64,000 nucleotides of DNA from Cyanobacteria bacterium RM1_2_2 (GCA_012033495.1 JAAUQT010000004.1:1-64000); one strand, 5' to 3'; shown: positions 1 through 11,183, numbered from the stretch's first letter. Numbers and translations are program-made. The notes: generated by a model not told the origin, from the sequence alone.

Positions 1-509
1 TTGGTTACGGCGGACGCGCTCCTCTGCCAAGTTAAGGCGGGCTTCGGCTTCAGCAACCCGTGCCTCAGCTTGTCGAACCCGGCTTCGGCTTGGGCGATGT
101 CTTCTGGACGGTTGCCTGCCCGCACTTCAGCTAGACGAGCTTCGGCTCGCGCCACCCTAGCCTGGGCTTGCAGCATTTGGGCTTCTACGTCGTCATTGGC
201 CATTCGGGCAATCAACTGACCGCGAGTGACCCGATCGCCCTGCTGAACGAAGAGTTCTTCTAAAATTCCAGGATTTTTGGGACTAAGGTTAACCGTTTGA
301 ATCGGCTGAACCGTACCGCTGGCTGTGATTTGCACTTGCAGCGATTGCAATTCTACCGGAACAGTCATTGTGCTCAAATCCGGCCCCGCAGAGCGGCGTT
401 GCAGTAGCCCATAGGTGAGGGAACCTGTGCCAATGAGTCCGGCTGCGACAAGCCCAATCAGCCAGGGGTTCGGCTGACGAGCTTTACCAAATAGAGGTTG
501 CGTGGTCAT
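1..509 (-). CDS. HlyD/DevB-type efflux periplasmic adaptor, 5' part only (runs off the left edge); reading frame broken near 79-80
   Basis: Reverse-strand translation MTTQPLFGKARQPNPWLIGLVAAGLIGTGSLTYGLLQRR...VQITASGTVQPIQTVNLSPKNPGILEELFVQQGDRVTRGQLIARMANDDVEAQMLQAQARVARAEARLAEVRAGNRPEDIAQAEA, continuing after a frame change as VRQAEARVAEAEARLNLAEERVRRN; TM anchor, biotinyl-lipoyl-like segment and coiled coil. Confidence 0.8.
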   Translation of the reverse strand, partial: MTTQPLFGKARQPNPWLIGLVAAGLIGTGSLTYGLLQRRSAGPDLSTMTVPVELQSLQVQITASGTVQPIQTVNLSPKNPGILEELFVQQGDRVTRGQLIARMANDDVEAQMLQAQARVARAEARLAEVRAGNRPEDIAQAEAGFDKLRHGLLKPKPALTWQRSASAVT

Positions 510-645
510 GGTTGGAAAAGGGATGAAAGAAAAGATAGAACCTGAAGAATAAAAAGTAGCGACAGACGAACAATTGAACCAAGCAGGAACGCAGGAGCCA
601 AACCGCACAGAGGCGTCTTCAATCAAACTCAACTACCCGATGAGG

Positions 646-1176
646 CTAGCGTCTACTTTCGCCCAAAGCTCGCTGTTTTTGCTCTAGCTCCCATCGTTCA
701 TCCAGGAGCGGCAGTTCGCGTTCTAAAAAGGCATGAATATCGCGCATCTCCTCTAAGCGGTGTTTCAGTCGCGGCGGATTTTCCTTCAACAGTTCTAGAC
801 CCTTTTCAGCAAGCTGACGGAAGGCAGTAATTTGGGCAATTCGCTGTTTCGTCATTTGCGACCAAGCCTGAGACTTGATCTGAAAGTAGTCGCGCCGCTC
901 GCCCGGTAAGCTAATTCGTTCAATTAAGCCGATTTGGATCAGCAATCGTGTCATGGTGCTGATCGAACCTTTGCTGGCTTGCAGAACTTCGGCTAGCTCG
1001 CCGTGCGACTGTTGAGGCGGATTGGAAATGAGCAGCCAACCAAAAATTCGACCTGACATTCGCGGCAAGCCAGCCATCTCGAACATCAGCCCAACTTCCT
1101 CAACAAAATGCATTTGCTCAAGCAGCGGATTCAATTCAGGTGAATTCTTAACATTACTTAACTCTAAAGCTAGCAT
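646..1176 (-). CDS. GbsR/MarR-type winged-helix transcriptional regulator
   Basis: 176-aa ORF with HTH segment GELAEVLQASKGSISTMTRLLIQIGLIERISLPGERRDYFQI; directly upstream of the HlyD-type gene on the same strand. Confidence 0.75.
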   Translation of the reverse strand: MLALELSNVKNSPELNPLLEQMHFVEEVGLMFEMAGLPRMSGRIFGWLLISNPPQQSHGELAEVLQASKGSISTMTRLLIQIGLIERISLPGERRDYFQIKSQAWSQMTKQRIAQITAFRQLAEKGLELLKENPPRLKHRLEEMRDIHAFLERELPLLDERWELEQKQRALGESRR

Positions 1177-1394
1177 ATTCTAAACGTTCAGTAAACGTTG
1201 AACAAACCGGGCAAAAATGAAGAGGGTTAGCAACAGACAGGGGTTTGCCGTAGAATCACTTTTTCCTCTTATTCTCAGCATAGTGAGGTGAGAGGACGAT
1301 GCCCTCCTCCACCCGGTTGATTCGTCTAAAGACCCCAAAAAATCAGGATTACCGTGATTACGCTATCCCTCGCGCGCCATTCCTCCGCCACCTC

Positions 1395-2210
<816 letters not shown>

Positions 2211-2345
2211 TCATTAACGCTACAGCAGAAAGGGACGGAGGGCAAACGCGGGTGGGGTTAGCCGCACTGTAAGGTTCGGTTTGGGAGCATTCTGCGATCA
2301 AATTTGTTGAATAAAATGAGGTGAAAAACTCGTGAGTTGTAGTCT

Positions 2346-2666
2346 ATGTCCACTAAAAAGCAGTTTGGCAGCTTTCAGGATTTAGTATCCAAGTCGAACG
2401 TTCCTATTCTGGTTGATTTCTATGCGCCGTGGTGTGGCCCTTGCCAAATGATGGCAGGCATTTTAGAGCAGGTGAATGCTCAGATGAAGCAGCAAGTCCG
2501 CATTGTCAAAATTAACACCGAAAACTATCCCCAACTTGCTTCTCAGTATCAGGTGCGGTCGCTGCCGACCTTGGTGCTATTTATGGAAGGTGAACCTGCC
2601 CTGCGGATCGAAGGCGTTTTGCCAGCCGACAAGCTTATGCAGAAACTGCGTTCCTACACTTCTTAG
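2346..2666 (+). CDS. trxA: thioredoxin
   Basis: WCGPC active site in VDFYAPWCGPCQMM and the SLPTLVLF cis-Pro region. Confidence 0.92.
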   Translation: MSTKKQFGSFQDLVSKSNVPILVDFYAPWCGPCQMMAGILEQVNAQMKQQVRIVKINTENYPQLASQYQVRSLPTLVLFMEGEPALRIEGVLPADKLMQKLRSYTS

Positions 2667-2790
2667 GAGATTTCTGGGAAACCCTCTACCCTGGTACGGG
2701 CAGGTTTTGCAGATCAATCATTTGGGCGACGCGAGACTGAGTCCAAATCTGCCCCAACGTGGCAACAACTTTTTCCTAGAAATCTCCTTA
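2664..2790 (+). repeat. Family-1 palindrome-ended dispersed repeat, copy A
   Basis: TAGGAGATTTCTGGGAAACCC...GGGCAGGTTTTGCAGATCAAT...TTTTTCCTAGAAATCTCCTTA; near-identical to 41846-41974 and the reverse complement of 21158-21286. Its first three bases are the trxA stop codon. Confidence 0.9.
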
Positions 2791-2857
2791 AGCGAATTCA
2801 CGCGAATCCAAGCGAGTTCAAGCACCTTCATCGTCAGCAGCCCCATCTACAGATCAA

Positions 2858-2905
2858 GAATGTAAGACTGAGCAAATGTAGGACTGAGCAAATGTAGGAC
2901 TGAGC
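2858..2905. repeat. 16-bp tandem repeat, 3 copies
   Basis: (a)aatgta[a/g]gactgagc repeated three times just downstream of repeat copy A. Confidence 0.85.
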
Positions 2906-2985
2906 AAATCAGGACGCTGAAGGGATGCCGAATCAATTTCCTGCACTGTACCTGAACTGGGCCTGAACTGTGAAACCTCGCTCAA

Positions 2986-4815
2986 TCACTCATCATCTTG
3001 GGGCGGTGTCGCTCTTGGAGGGCGTTGCGTACAGCGATACATCCGGTAGCGGTAGCCATCCACAGCTTGAGATTTTGTTTTAGCCGCGCACCGTTGTTGG
3101 TTTAACATCTCTTCCAAAGGCTGTTTGTCCATATCAAAATTGATCAACCACAGATCGAGAGGTCGCGGAGCTTGCGTGACCGCCCGGCGTAAGGTAGAGA
3201 TCACCGATCGAGGGTTTTGAGTTGCAGGGGCTAGCAGAAAAAGTGGCTCTGGGCTTCCGGGAGACTGCTGCAAATCGAGCGCAACTCCCATCAGGCGTCC
3301 AGTTTGCCCGTGAGTTTGATAAGGAATGGCAACCAAGACAGGATTTTGAGATTCTTGACGAATTGCGTCTGCAACCAGATCAGGGCGATGCGTTTTTTGG
3401 TAGCTCAGATTCAATACAACGGTGACTGCTCCAATGAAACTCAAGAGCCAAATCAGAATTACTGTTCTGCGATTGCTGATCCGCAGTAGGCTCAGCAGCG
3501 CACTCGGAACGTGAACCGGCTCAGTTTGAGCAATTCGGGTGGCGACATTCCAACCGCTGGCGACCCCTGCCCCAATCAACACAACGACACCTGGAAAGTA
3601 AACAAAGTTATAGCGAAAAGCGCTCGTGAGATCGGCTTCAAAAAAATACGTGATGCTGAAAAATAGGACAATTGCGCCTGCTACAAACGTGCCTAATGTC
3701 ATCACGCCAAGCCGAGAATCTCGATCTAGATACTGAACTTTGAGTCCTCGGTAGAGCTTAGGAACCGTCCAGAGCGCCAACAGCACTAGAATTGCACCGG
3801 AAACCCAGACGGTGGTTTGCTCTTCCGCCTGAATCGGCAGCAGATAAAGCATTGTGATCCAACCCGCCACAGCTTGCCCAAGCGGTTCTAACCATGCCAG
3901 CCCAACTCGATCAGATTGGTAGATCCAGCGAGTCAGTTCTCCGCCCTGAATATCTTGCAGTTTCGGAAACCAAATTAAGCTCGTTGCCAGTGTGCCGGCT
4001 GCAACAATCCACATGCGCTGCCAGTGGGAAGAAGGATACCAAATGCCGCGTTCTCGCCAACTCTGCACCAATCCCAAGGTGGCAATCACAATCGCTTCTG
4101 CACCCAACGTAAAGGTGAAAAAATAGTGAGTTGCCATTCCCAACCCGTTAATCACAATCCAGATGATGCAAACACCTAGCGGCAAGATTTCCCGATCCCG
4201 CAATCGCCGCGCCGCAACTACTAAGCAACAGAGGGAAATTACAACCCACAAAGTCGGCAAGGTGTAGTGTCGCGCTTCTTGGGCTAAATAAATGCCAAAC
4301 GGAGAAACCGCCATGAAAGCGGCTGCGACTTGAGCCACTAGCCGAGAGCGAAACGCCAGCCAGCCCAGCACAAAAGTTGCCGGAATGGTTGCCACTCCGA
4401 TGATTGCCGATAAAGAACGGATGCTCCAAGCCGAAACAAACCCATCTGCTATGGGAAACAGCTTTAGCCAGAAATGAGTCAGGAGAAAATAGAGCGGCGG
4501 ATGATTGCTCTCTCGAAATAAATTTCTGACGACGGACTCAATTCCAGCAGTTGGAGTTAGCTTGAGAGGTTCTAACAAGCTTGCTGATGAAATCGGCTGA
4601 TCAAGCGGAACTTGCAGAAAACTGTTGCCCAAGCTAAAAACGATGGTAGAAAATTCGTCTGTCCACAGCGGTTTAGCTGCGAGATTAGTCAAACGTAGGC
4701 TCAGACCGATCCCTATCCATAGCAACAGCAACAGAATGTGCAGCCAATTGTTACGAGCGGCAGCTTTCACGCCGTCTGTCCTCCCCAATTTTGGAGGGCA
4801 GCAGACCAAACGCAA
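2986..4815 (-). CDS. glycosyltransferase family 39-like (ArnT/PMT-type) polytopic membrane protein
   Basis: 609 aa, multiple TM segments, N-terminal LTNLAAKPLWTDEFSTIVFSLG motif and HPPLYFLLTHFW. Confidence 0.75.
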   Translation of the reverse strand: MRLVCCPPKLGRTDGVKAAARNNWLHILLLLLWIGIGLSLRLTNLAAKPLWTDEFSTIVFSLGNSFLQVPLDQPISSASLLEPLKLTPTAGIESVVRNLFRESNHPPLYFLLTHFWLKLFPIADGFVSAWSIRSLSAIIGVATIPATFVLGWLAFRSRLVAQVAAAFMAVSPFGIYLAQEARHYTLPTLWVVISLCCLVVAARRLRDREILPLGVCIIWIVINGLGMATHYFFTFTLGAEAIVIATLGLVQSWRERGIWYPSSHWQRMWIVAAGTLATSLIWFPKLQDIQGGELTRWIYQSDRVGLAWLEPLGQAVAGWITMLYLLPIQAEEQTTVWVSGAILVLLALWTVPKLYRGLKVQYLDRDSRLGVMTLGTFVAGAIVLFFSITYFFEADLTSAFRYNFVYFPGVVVLIGAGVASGWNVATRIAQTEPVHVPSALLSLLRISNRRTVILIWLLSFIGAVTVVLNLSYQKTHRPDLVADAIRQESQNPVLVAIPYQTHGQTGRLMGVALDLQQSPGSPEPLFLLAPATQNPRSVISTLRRAVTQAPRPLDLWLINFDMDKQPLEEMLNQQRCAAKTKSQAVDGYRYRMYRCTQRPPRATPPQDDE

Positions 4816-4901
4816 GTCTGGTTAAACAGTGGTCTCATCGTTTTTATACAATCAAACCTAGGTAGCTTGACCCTGAATACTAACGTTAATCAGGATAAAT
4901 C

Positions 4902-5066
4902 GTGCATGAGGATCGACAAATTGTATCGAATTCTGCTAAAGCGGTGGCTGAATGCTGTCTAGTTTGGCAAACCAACGGCTTGGATGTCATCCCACACGTG
5001 GGTCATTCCAATTTGTCTGATTTCGTGCGTCTGACCTTGAAGCAATGCCTTCAAGACGGTTTCTAG
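4902..5066 (+). CDS. possible small ORF (GTG start), 54 aa
   Basis: MHEDRQIVSNSAKAVAECCLVWQTNGLDVIPHVGHSNLSDFVRLTLKQCLQDGF; open frame between two minus-strand genes, no recognised family. Confidence 0.2.
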   Translation: MHEDRQIVSNSAKAVAECCLVWQTNGLDVIPHVGHSNLSDFVRLTLKQCLQDGF

Positions 5067-5075
5067 GGGCAAAAC

Positions 5076-6284
5076 TTACGCCCGAAGACCCAGCCTTGCT
5101 TCTTCGAGATGCAAGACGGTAAGGGCCTCAGCCAGAACATCATAATCGATTCGCTGGTTATACAACTGAACTGAAAACCGGATTAACCGCTCGCTATTGC
5201 TCCATGCATTGACCGGAATTTCAATTTGAAAGCGTTCAAATAATTCGGTCTGTAGTGCTGCTGCTGACCCTGAGAAAAAAGGAATGGCAGCCATTGAGCC
5301 AATCATGGTATCCGGACAGGGTAGAGGAATTTGAAACTGCTGACAAAGGGCATTCCTTACCTGTAAAGCAACCGACCGATTGTGAGCCATTACCGCCGAC
5401 CAGCCGCCTAGCATCAGGGATTCGATGGTTTGAATCGCTGTTGGAATGCACAGATAGGGCGATGGATCGCTAGTTCCCATCCAGTCAAACTCTAGCCGAA
5501 AGCGGGAGCGATCGGTGCGTGGGGAGTTGGCTCCATGGCTGATCACCAACGGACGAATCAACGCTTGCCGATCTTGCCGAACATACAGAAACGCCGACCC
5601 TTTGGGAGCACAAAGCCATTTATGACAGTTGCCCGTATAGTAGGCTGCGCCGAGTTCCTGCAAATTTAGCGCCACCATTCCGGGTGCGTGGGCCCCGTCG
5701 ATCAACACATCAATTCCTTGCGTTGCTAACTGCTGAATTAACGGTTGAATCGGAAAAATTAGCGCAGTTTGACTACTGACGTGATCCAGTAACACGAGCT
5801 TGGTGCGGCTAGACACTTTGGCTAAAACTGCCTCAACGATTTGATCTGCCGACTCAAGCGGAAAAGGAACTTCAGCAACCACCACCTTCGCTGCCGATTG
5901 TTGCGCCGCAAAAGTTAGGGCATTGCAGGAGGCGTTGTATTCATGATTGGTGGTTAACAGTTCATCGCCAGATTGAAACCGCAGCGAGCGCAAGACCGTA
6001 TTCACACCCGTTGTTGCATTCGGGATGAAGGCTAACTGCTCTGGATTGGCTCCCACAAATGCCGCTAGCTTTTGTCGGGCTGCATCCAAAAGTGCTTCCA
6101 GTTCTAAGGAAAAAAAGCGGACAGGCTCTTGCTCTAATCGAGTACGCCAAATCTGCTGTGCGGTCAACACGGCACGCGGACAAGCCCCAAATGAGCCATG
6201 ATTCAAAAACGTGATGCTAGGGTCAAGCGTCCAATGGTCACTATAGCTTTGGACATCCATTGCAGACCACCCGAACCTAAACAC
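5076..6284 (-). CDS. aminotransferase class V-fold PLP-dependent enzyme (isopenicillin-N epimerase-like)
   Basis: FLNHGSFGACPRAVL N-terminus, DGAHAPGM, and GNCHKWLCAPKGSAFL with the PLP lysine. Confidence 0.85.
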   Translation of the reverse strand: MFRFGWSAMDVQSYSDHWTLDPSITFLNHGSFGACPRAVLTAQQIWRTRLEQEPVRFFSLELEALLDAARQKLAAFVGANPEQLAFIPNATTGVNTVLRSLRFQSGDELLTTNHEYNASCNALTFAAQQSAAKVVVAEVPFPLESADQIVEAVLAKVSSRTKLVLLDHVSSQTALIFPIQPLIQQLATQGIDVLIDGAHAPGMVALNLQELGAAYYTGNCHKWLCAPKGSAFLYVRQDRQALIRPLVISHGANSPRTDRSRFRLEFDWMGTSDPSPYLCIPTAIQTIESLMLGGWSAVMAHNRSVALQVRNALCQQFQIPLPCPDTMIGSMAAIPFFSGSAAALQTELFERFQIEIPVNAWSNSERLIRFSVQLYNQRIDYDVLAEALTVLHLEEARLGLRA

Positions 6285-6295
6285 TTAAAATAGAA

Positions 6296-6367
<72 letters not shown>

Positions 6368-6483
6368 ACGCGAATCTTATTGTAACTACAGAGAGGGAGT
6401 TTTGACAAGGACAGCGAATTTTTTCTGCTAGGATTTTCTGTTTTTTAATCTGGTTTCTCGAATCTGATCTTGCAGGAGCGGCG

Positions 6484-7046
6484 TCAATCAGTTTGCCCTA
6501 ACCGCAGTTTGGCTAGCCTTGCCTGAGCTACCGGATCAAGCGCATTGGCTAGAAACCGCTTAGAAGAGGCGCGCTCTTGCTTTTTCAGGGTTCTTTGCTT
6601 GCGGCGTATTTGTTCTGTTGTTAGTTCCACCTCAACCCAAAGTCGCTGAGCGGAGATCCATTCTGCGCCATAGCCACCCACTGTAAGCTGTTGGGCGCGG
6701 TCAGAGGTCGCCACAATGATTCTTTGCGAGAATTTGCGCGAGTCTTGGCGAAAATCGGCACACATCTTTTCAATGTAGGAATCTGCGGTTTGCCTTGGCT
6801 CGGTGTAACAAACGCAGAGCGACCGAGTAATCACCTCCGGCTGCCGGGTGTATCGCGGTACTGGGAGTCAAACACAAGCTGCGTGTCATAGTCTTGGCTA
6901 GCACTGTAACTCAACAGCGTTTCGAGCAGCGCTCGACGGGCTGCCTCCAACCCATCTCGATCCCGAATTCGAGTCAGATCAGGCCATGCACCAATGACGT
7001 TGTAACCATCGACGAGTAGAATCGCTTGAGGGATAGAGGCAGGCAT
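6484..7046 (-). CDS. NYN-domain protein, YacP family, split by a 1-nt frameshift near 6837-6839
   Basis: ORF 6831-7046 (ILLVDGYNVIGAWPDL...VFDSQYRDTPGSR) and ORF 6484-6834 (ITRSLCVCYTEPRQTADSYIEKM...IIVATSDRAQQLTVGGYGAEWIS) join as ...DTPGSREVITRSL... if one G is restored. Confidence 0.82.
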
Positions 7047-7279
7047 GGTCTTACTGGTCTTTACTGCGCTAAGAGTTCACGATTTGAATAGTAGCCATAC
7101 TTAATAGAAACACATTGTTTCTGCTTATCTATTATCCCTCCCATTGTTGCGATGTGTAAACTAGACGCTCATCTAATTTCTTCTAGGCTGGGCACAGTTG
7201 AAGCATTTCGATTGATCTCAACGTTCAGGTTGGTGGATGGGTAGGGGTCTGTGTTTCAATTACACTGCTACTTGGCTAG

Positions 7280-7317
7280 TTTGTAGGTTAAACACAACTT
7301 GTAGGTTAAGCACAACT
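7280..7317. repeat. 18-bp tandem direct repeat, 2 copies
   Basis: ttgtaggttaaacacaac / ttgtaggttaagcacaac. Confidence 0.8.
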
Positions 7318-7339
7318 GAAATCGACAGCACAGTCAATT

Positions 7340-7367
7340 TGTTCCTAGAAATTTTTCCTAGAAATTA
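7340..7367. repeat. partial family-1 repeat terminus, two tandem half-ends
   Basis: gttcctagaaatttttcctagaaattactg carries TTCCTAGAAATT twice; read on the minus strand it begins at the TAA stop of the ABC gene. Confidence 0.5.
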
Positions 7368-8042
7368 CTGTGAAGCAATCGAGTGATGCTGCATTAATCG
7401 TTGTTTCAACCGAGCAGGTTCGCCTTTGTCCACCACCCGCCCAGACTCTAGCAAAAATGCGCCATCGCAATAATTCAACTCTTCTAGGCGATGAGTCACC
7501 CAGAGCGCGGTAATATTTCGCTGCTTTACAAGCTGCTGAACCTGCTCGACTAAGGTGAATTGGCTATCTGTGTCTAGCAGGGCAGTTGGCTCATCCAGCA
7601 ACAAGACCTCACAATGACGAGCGATCGCCCCTGCAATTGCCACCCGCTGCTTTTGACCACCACTGAGGGCATAAATAGGGCGACGTTGCAGATGCAGGAG
7701 ATTTACGGCGCTGAGGGCTTCTTCAACTCGCTGTCGGATTTGAGCAACTGGAAGACGTTCTGCTACAAGCCCAAAGGCAATGTCTGCTCCAACAGTGGGC
7801 ATCACAAGCTGATGGTCGGGGTTTTGAAACACAAAACCTACCGGAGGTGAGACTTCAATTTGCCCAGATTGAGCCGCCAAAAGCCCTGCCAAGACTCGCA
7901 GCAATGTTGACTTGCCACTCCCATTGGTGCCTAAAAGCATCCAGAATTCGCCTTTGGGCACTTCTAGGCTGCAAGCTTTCAGGACAGAAGCTTCCTTCGA
8001 CCACTGAAACTCTAAATCTCGAACGGCGATCGCTGCGGTCAT
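7365..8042 (-). CDS. ABC transporter ATP-binding protein (ECF/CbiO-like)
   Basis: Walker A GTNGSGKST, signature LSGGQKQRVAIAGA, Walker B LLLDEPTALLD. Confidence 0.88.
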   Translation of the reverse strand: MTAAIAVRDLEFQWSKEASVLKACSLEVPKGEFWMLLGTNGSGKSTLLRVLAGLLAAQSGQIEVSPPVGFVFQNPDHQLVMPTVGADIAFGLVAERLPVAQIRQRVEEALSAVNLLHLQRRPIYALSGGQKQRVAIAGAIARHCEVLLLDEPTALLDTDSQFTLVEQVQQLVKQRNITALWVTHRLEELNYCDGAFLLESGRVVDKGEPARLKQRLMQHHSIASQ

Positions 8043-8091
8043 CTAAATCCAAAAATCCCAAGGATGATTTGAGGTTCTAATCTGTTTTAAT

Positions 8092-8364
8092 CTACGACTC
8101 GCTCATCGCAAAGAAACCGGGAGGTCGGCCCGAAGCCGTCGCCGTACCCGATTTTTCTGCCATTTGCACCGCCGCAATTTCGCTCACTAAGACGCCAATC
8201 GTTTTGCCCGCCTGCTGTTCACAGGTCAACTCTAAAGTCGTGGCATTTCCTGAGCGCAGCGCTTCCAAGATTTGCTGATACAGCGCTGTTGCATCCTCTG
8301 CGGTTTTGCGCTGAACAGAAAGCGTGATTGGAGAATGCTTTAAAGTTACGTCAATTACAAACAT
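8092..8364 (-). CDS. UPF0367-family conserved cyanobacterial protein
   Basis: MFVIDVTLKHSPITLSVQRKTAEDATALYQQILEALRSGN...LTCEQQAGKTIGVLVSEIAAVQM...GRPPGFF. Confidence 0.8.
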   Translation of the reverse strand: MFVIDVTLKHSPITLSVQRKTAEDATALYQQILEALRSGNATTLELTCEQQAGKTIGVLVSEIAAVQMAEKSGTATASGRPPGFFAMSES

Positions 8365-8496
8365 AAGGACTGATACCGAAAACCCAGTTACTTATACCAA
8401 TTTACGCTTTTCTGACTCGAACAGCAGAGATAAGCATTTTTCATAGGTGACAATATTCTTTTTAAATTTAACGATGAAAAACGAGAAGACTCTCAC

Positions 8497-8502
8497 TATA
8501 AT
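8497..8502 (+). promoter_or_regulatory. possible -10 element (TATAAT) upstream of psbD
   Basis: ctcacTATAATgagg about 150 bp 5' of the psbD start; no clear consensus -35. Confidence 0.3.
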
Positions 8503-8653
8503 GAGGACACAGTAAAGAAAAGTAAACACTGCTCACAATCTGTTGCGTTCTGTGTTTTCAAGCGCTTTACGGCAAAGGGAAACTTGGCAACTGCAACCAG
8601 ATAGAGCGGCAGAACTCATTCCTACCTATATAACTGTTTTTGGAGATTAAGCT

Positions 8654-9712
8654 ATGACCATAGCAATGGGGAGAGCGCGAGCAGAGCGAGGATGGTTCGA
8701 TGCCCTCGACGACTGGCTCAAGCGCGACCGATTCGTTTTCGTCGGCTGGTCAGGCATTCTGCTGTTTCCCTGTGCTTACCTGGCACTGGGCGGCTGGCTG
8801 ACTGGCACTACTTTTGTCACCTCCTGGTACACCCACGGCATCGCAAGCTCCTACTTAGAAGGCTGCAACTTCTTGACCGCTGCGGTGTCTACCCCCGCTA
8901 ACTCCCTCGGACACTCCCTACTCTTTTTGTGGGGTCCTGAAGCGCAGTGGGACTTCACCCGCTGGTGCCAACTCGGCGGTCTGTGGGCATTCGTCGCCCT
9001 GCACGGCGCTTTTGCTCTGATTGGCTTCATGCTGCGGCAGTTCGAGATCGCTCGACTGGTGGGCATCCGTCCGTACAACGCCCTAGCGTTTTCTGGACCG
9101 ATTGCCGTGTTCGTCAGCGTCTTCCTGATGTACCCCTTGGGGCAGTCGGGGTGGTTCTTCGCTCCTAGCTTTGGAGTAGCGGCGATTTTCCGCTTCATTT
9201 TGTTCATCCAAGGGTTCCACAACTTCACGCTCAATCCGTTCCACATGATGGGTGTGGCGGGCATTTTGGGCGGTGCGCTGTTGTGTGCGATTCATGGTGC
9301 GACGGTGGAGAACACGCTGTACGAAGATGGGGAGAATGCCAACACCTTTAGAGCGTTCAACCCGACGCAGAGTGAAGAGACGTATTCGATGGTGACGGCG
9401 AACCGATTCTGGTCGCAGATCTTTGGGATTGCGTTTTCCAACAAGCGGTGGCTGCACTTCTTTATGTTGTTTGTGCCGGTGACTGGGTTGTGGATGGCGA
9501 GCATTGGGATTGTGGGCTTAGCGTTGAACCTGCGGGCGTATGATTTTGTGTCGCAGGAGATTCGGGCGGCGGAAGATCCTGAGTTTGAGACGTTTTACAC
9601 GAAGAACATTTTGTTGAATGAGGGCATCCGAGCGTGGTTAGCGCCAGCGGATCAGCCCCACGAAAATCTAGTATTCCCCGAAGAGGTACTGCCCCGTGGT
9701 AACGCTCTCTAA
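8654..9712 (+). CDS. psbD: photosystem II D2 protein
   Basis: 352 aa, full-length D2: [62 protein letters not shown]. Confidence 0.98.
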   Translation: MTIAMGRARAERGWFDALDDWLKRDRFVFVGWSGILLFPCAYLALGGWLTGTTFVTSWYTHGIASSYLEGCNFLTAAVSTPANSLGHSLLFLWGPEAQWDFTRWCQLGGLWAFVALHGAFALIGFMLRQFEIARLVGIRPYNALAFSGPIAVFVSVFLMYPLGQSGWFFAPSFGVAAIFRFILFIQGFHNFTLNPFHMMGVAGILGGALLCAIHGATVENTLYEDGENANTFRAFNPTQSEETYSMVTANRFWSQIFGIAFSNKRWLHFFMLFVPVTGLWMASIGIVGLALNLRAYDFVSQEIRAAEDPEFETFYTKNILLNEGIRAWLAPADQPHENLVFPEEVLPRGNAL

Positions 9713-11075
9713 TTCGATGATGGGCGGACGTGACCAGGAATCAACCGGATTTGCCTGGTGGTCTGGTAACGCACGTCTAATTAATCTGTCTGGTAAGTTG
9801 CTGGGCGCTCATGTCGCTCATGCAGGTCTGATTGTCTTCTGGGCTGGAGCCATGACGCTGTTTGAAGTGGCTCACTTCATTCCTGAAAAGCCCATGTATG
9901 AGCAGGGGTTGATCCTACTGCCTCACCTGGCCACTCTGGGTTGGGGCGTTGGCCCTGGCGGTGAAGTGATCAACACCTTCCCTTACTTTGTGGTGGGTGT
10001 GCTCCACCTGATTTCTTCGGCTGTACTCGGTTTGGGTGGTATCTATCACGCAATCCGTGGCCCCGAAGTTCTCGAAGAGTACTCTTCTTTCTTTGGCTAC
10101 GATTGGAAAGACAAGAACCAGATGACCAACATCATTGGTTATCACCTGATCCTGTTGGGTCTAGGGGCGTTCTTGCTAGTGTTCAAAGCCATGTTCTTTG
10201 GCGGTGTCTATGACACTTGGGCACCGGGCGGCGGCGATGTGCGGGTGATCACGAACCCGACGCTAAACCCGCTGGTGATCTTCGGCTATCTGCTGAAGTC
10301 TCCGTTTGGAGGCGAAGGCTGGATTGTCAGCGTCAACAACATGGAAGACATTATTGGGGGCCATATTTGGGTTGGCTTTATCTGTATCGCAGGTGGCGTT
10401 TGGCACATTCTGACCAAGCCGTTTGGTTGGGTGCGTCGGGCGTTCATCTGGTCGGGTGAAGCATACCTCTCCTACAGCTTGGGCGCTCTGTCTCTGATGG
10501 GTTTGATTGCCTCCTGTATGGTTTGGTACAACAACACCGCCTACCCCAGTGAGTTCTTTGGCCCTACCGGCCCAGAAGCATCTCAGGCTCAAGCGCTCAC
10601 CTTCTTGATTCGTGACCAGCGCTTGGGTGCAAACGTCGGTTCTGCTCAAGGCCCGACTGGTCTGGGTAAATACCTGATGCGCTCTCCCACAGGTGAAATC
10701 ATCTTCGGTGGTGAAACCATGCGCTTCTGGGACTTCCAAGGCCCTTGGTTGGAGCCGCTGCGTGGCCCGAACGGATTGGATCTTGAGAAAATTAAGAACG
10801 ACATTCAGCCTTGGCAAGCTCGCCGTGCGGCTGAGTACATGACCCATGCGCCGCTCGGTTCTCTGAACTCGGTGGGCGGTGTGGCAACCGAAATCAACTC
10901 GGTGAACTTTGTCTCGCCTCGCGCTTGGTTGGCAACGTCTCACTTTGTCCTCGGTTTCTTCTTCTTGATTGGTCACTTGTGGCACGCAGGACGCGCCCGT
11001 GCAGCGGCGGCTGGCTTCGAGAAGGGAATTGATCGTGAGACTGAACCCGTACTCGCAATGCCTGATATTGACTAA
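9696..11075 (+). CDS. psbC: photosystem II CP43 chlorophyll apoprotein (GTG start, overlaps psbD)
   Basis: [53 protein letters not shown]; 17-nt overlap with psbD. Confidence 0.98.
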   Translation: MVTLSNSMMGGRDQESTGFAWWSGNARLINLSGKLLGAHVAHAGLIVFWAGAMTLFEVAHFIPEKPMYEQGLILLPHLATLGWGVGPGGEVINTFPYFVVGVLHLISSAVLGLGGIYHAIRGPEVLEEYSSFFGYDWKDKNQMTNIIGYHLILLGLGAFLLVFKAMFFGGVYDTWAPGGGDVRVITNPTLNPLVIFGYLLKSPFGGEGWIVSVNNMEDIIGGHIWVGFICIAGGVWHILTKPFGWVRRAFIWSGEAYLSYSLGALSLMGLIASCMVWYNNTAYPSEFFGPTGPEASQAQALTFLIRDQRLGANVGSAQGPTGLGKYLMRSPTGEIIFGGETMRFWDFQGPWLEPLRGPNGLDLEKIKNDIQPWQARRAAEYMTHAPLGSLNSVGGVATEINSVNFVSPRAWLATSHFVLGFFFLIGHLWHAGRARAAAAGFEKGIDRETEPVLAMPDID

Positions 11076-11125
11076 TTTCAGTCAGATTTAAGGCAAAGAC
11101 ATTTTTGTGATGTCTTCAAATCAAG

Positions 11126-11151
11126 GCTCCTGCTTCGGCGGGAGCTTTTTT
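11126..11151 (+). terminator. Rho-independent terminator of psbDC
   Basis: GCTCCTGC-TTCG-GCGGGAGC followed by TTTTTT. Confidence 0.88.
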
Positions 11152-11183
11152 GTTGGGAGCATGGCAGAGTCTGATTCTGTTAG

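Noticed and set aside
7621-7628. HIP1 (GCGATCGC) enrichment
   Set aside because: Only a few copies noticed (7621, ~8026, ~63570), no striking clustering to report.
9083-9457. 124-aa and 137-aa minus-strand ORFs inside psbD and 240-aa ORF 10263-10985 inside psbC
   Set aside because: Composition (Arg/His/Gln-rich) is typical of reverse translation of membrane-protein codons; psbD and psbC are unambiguous.
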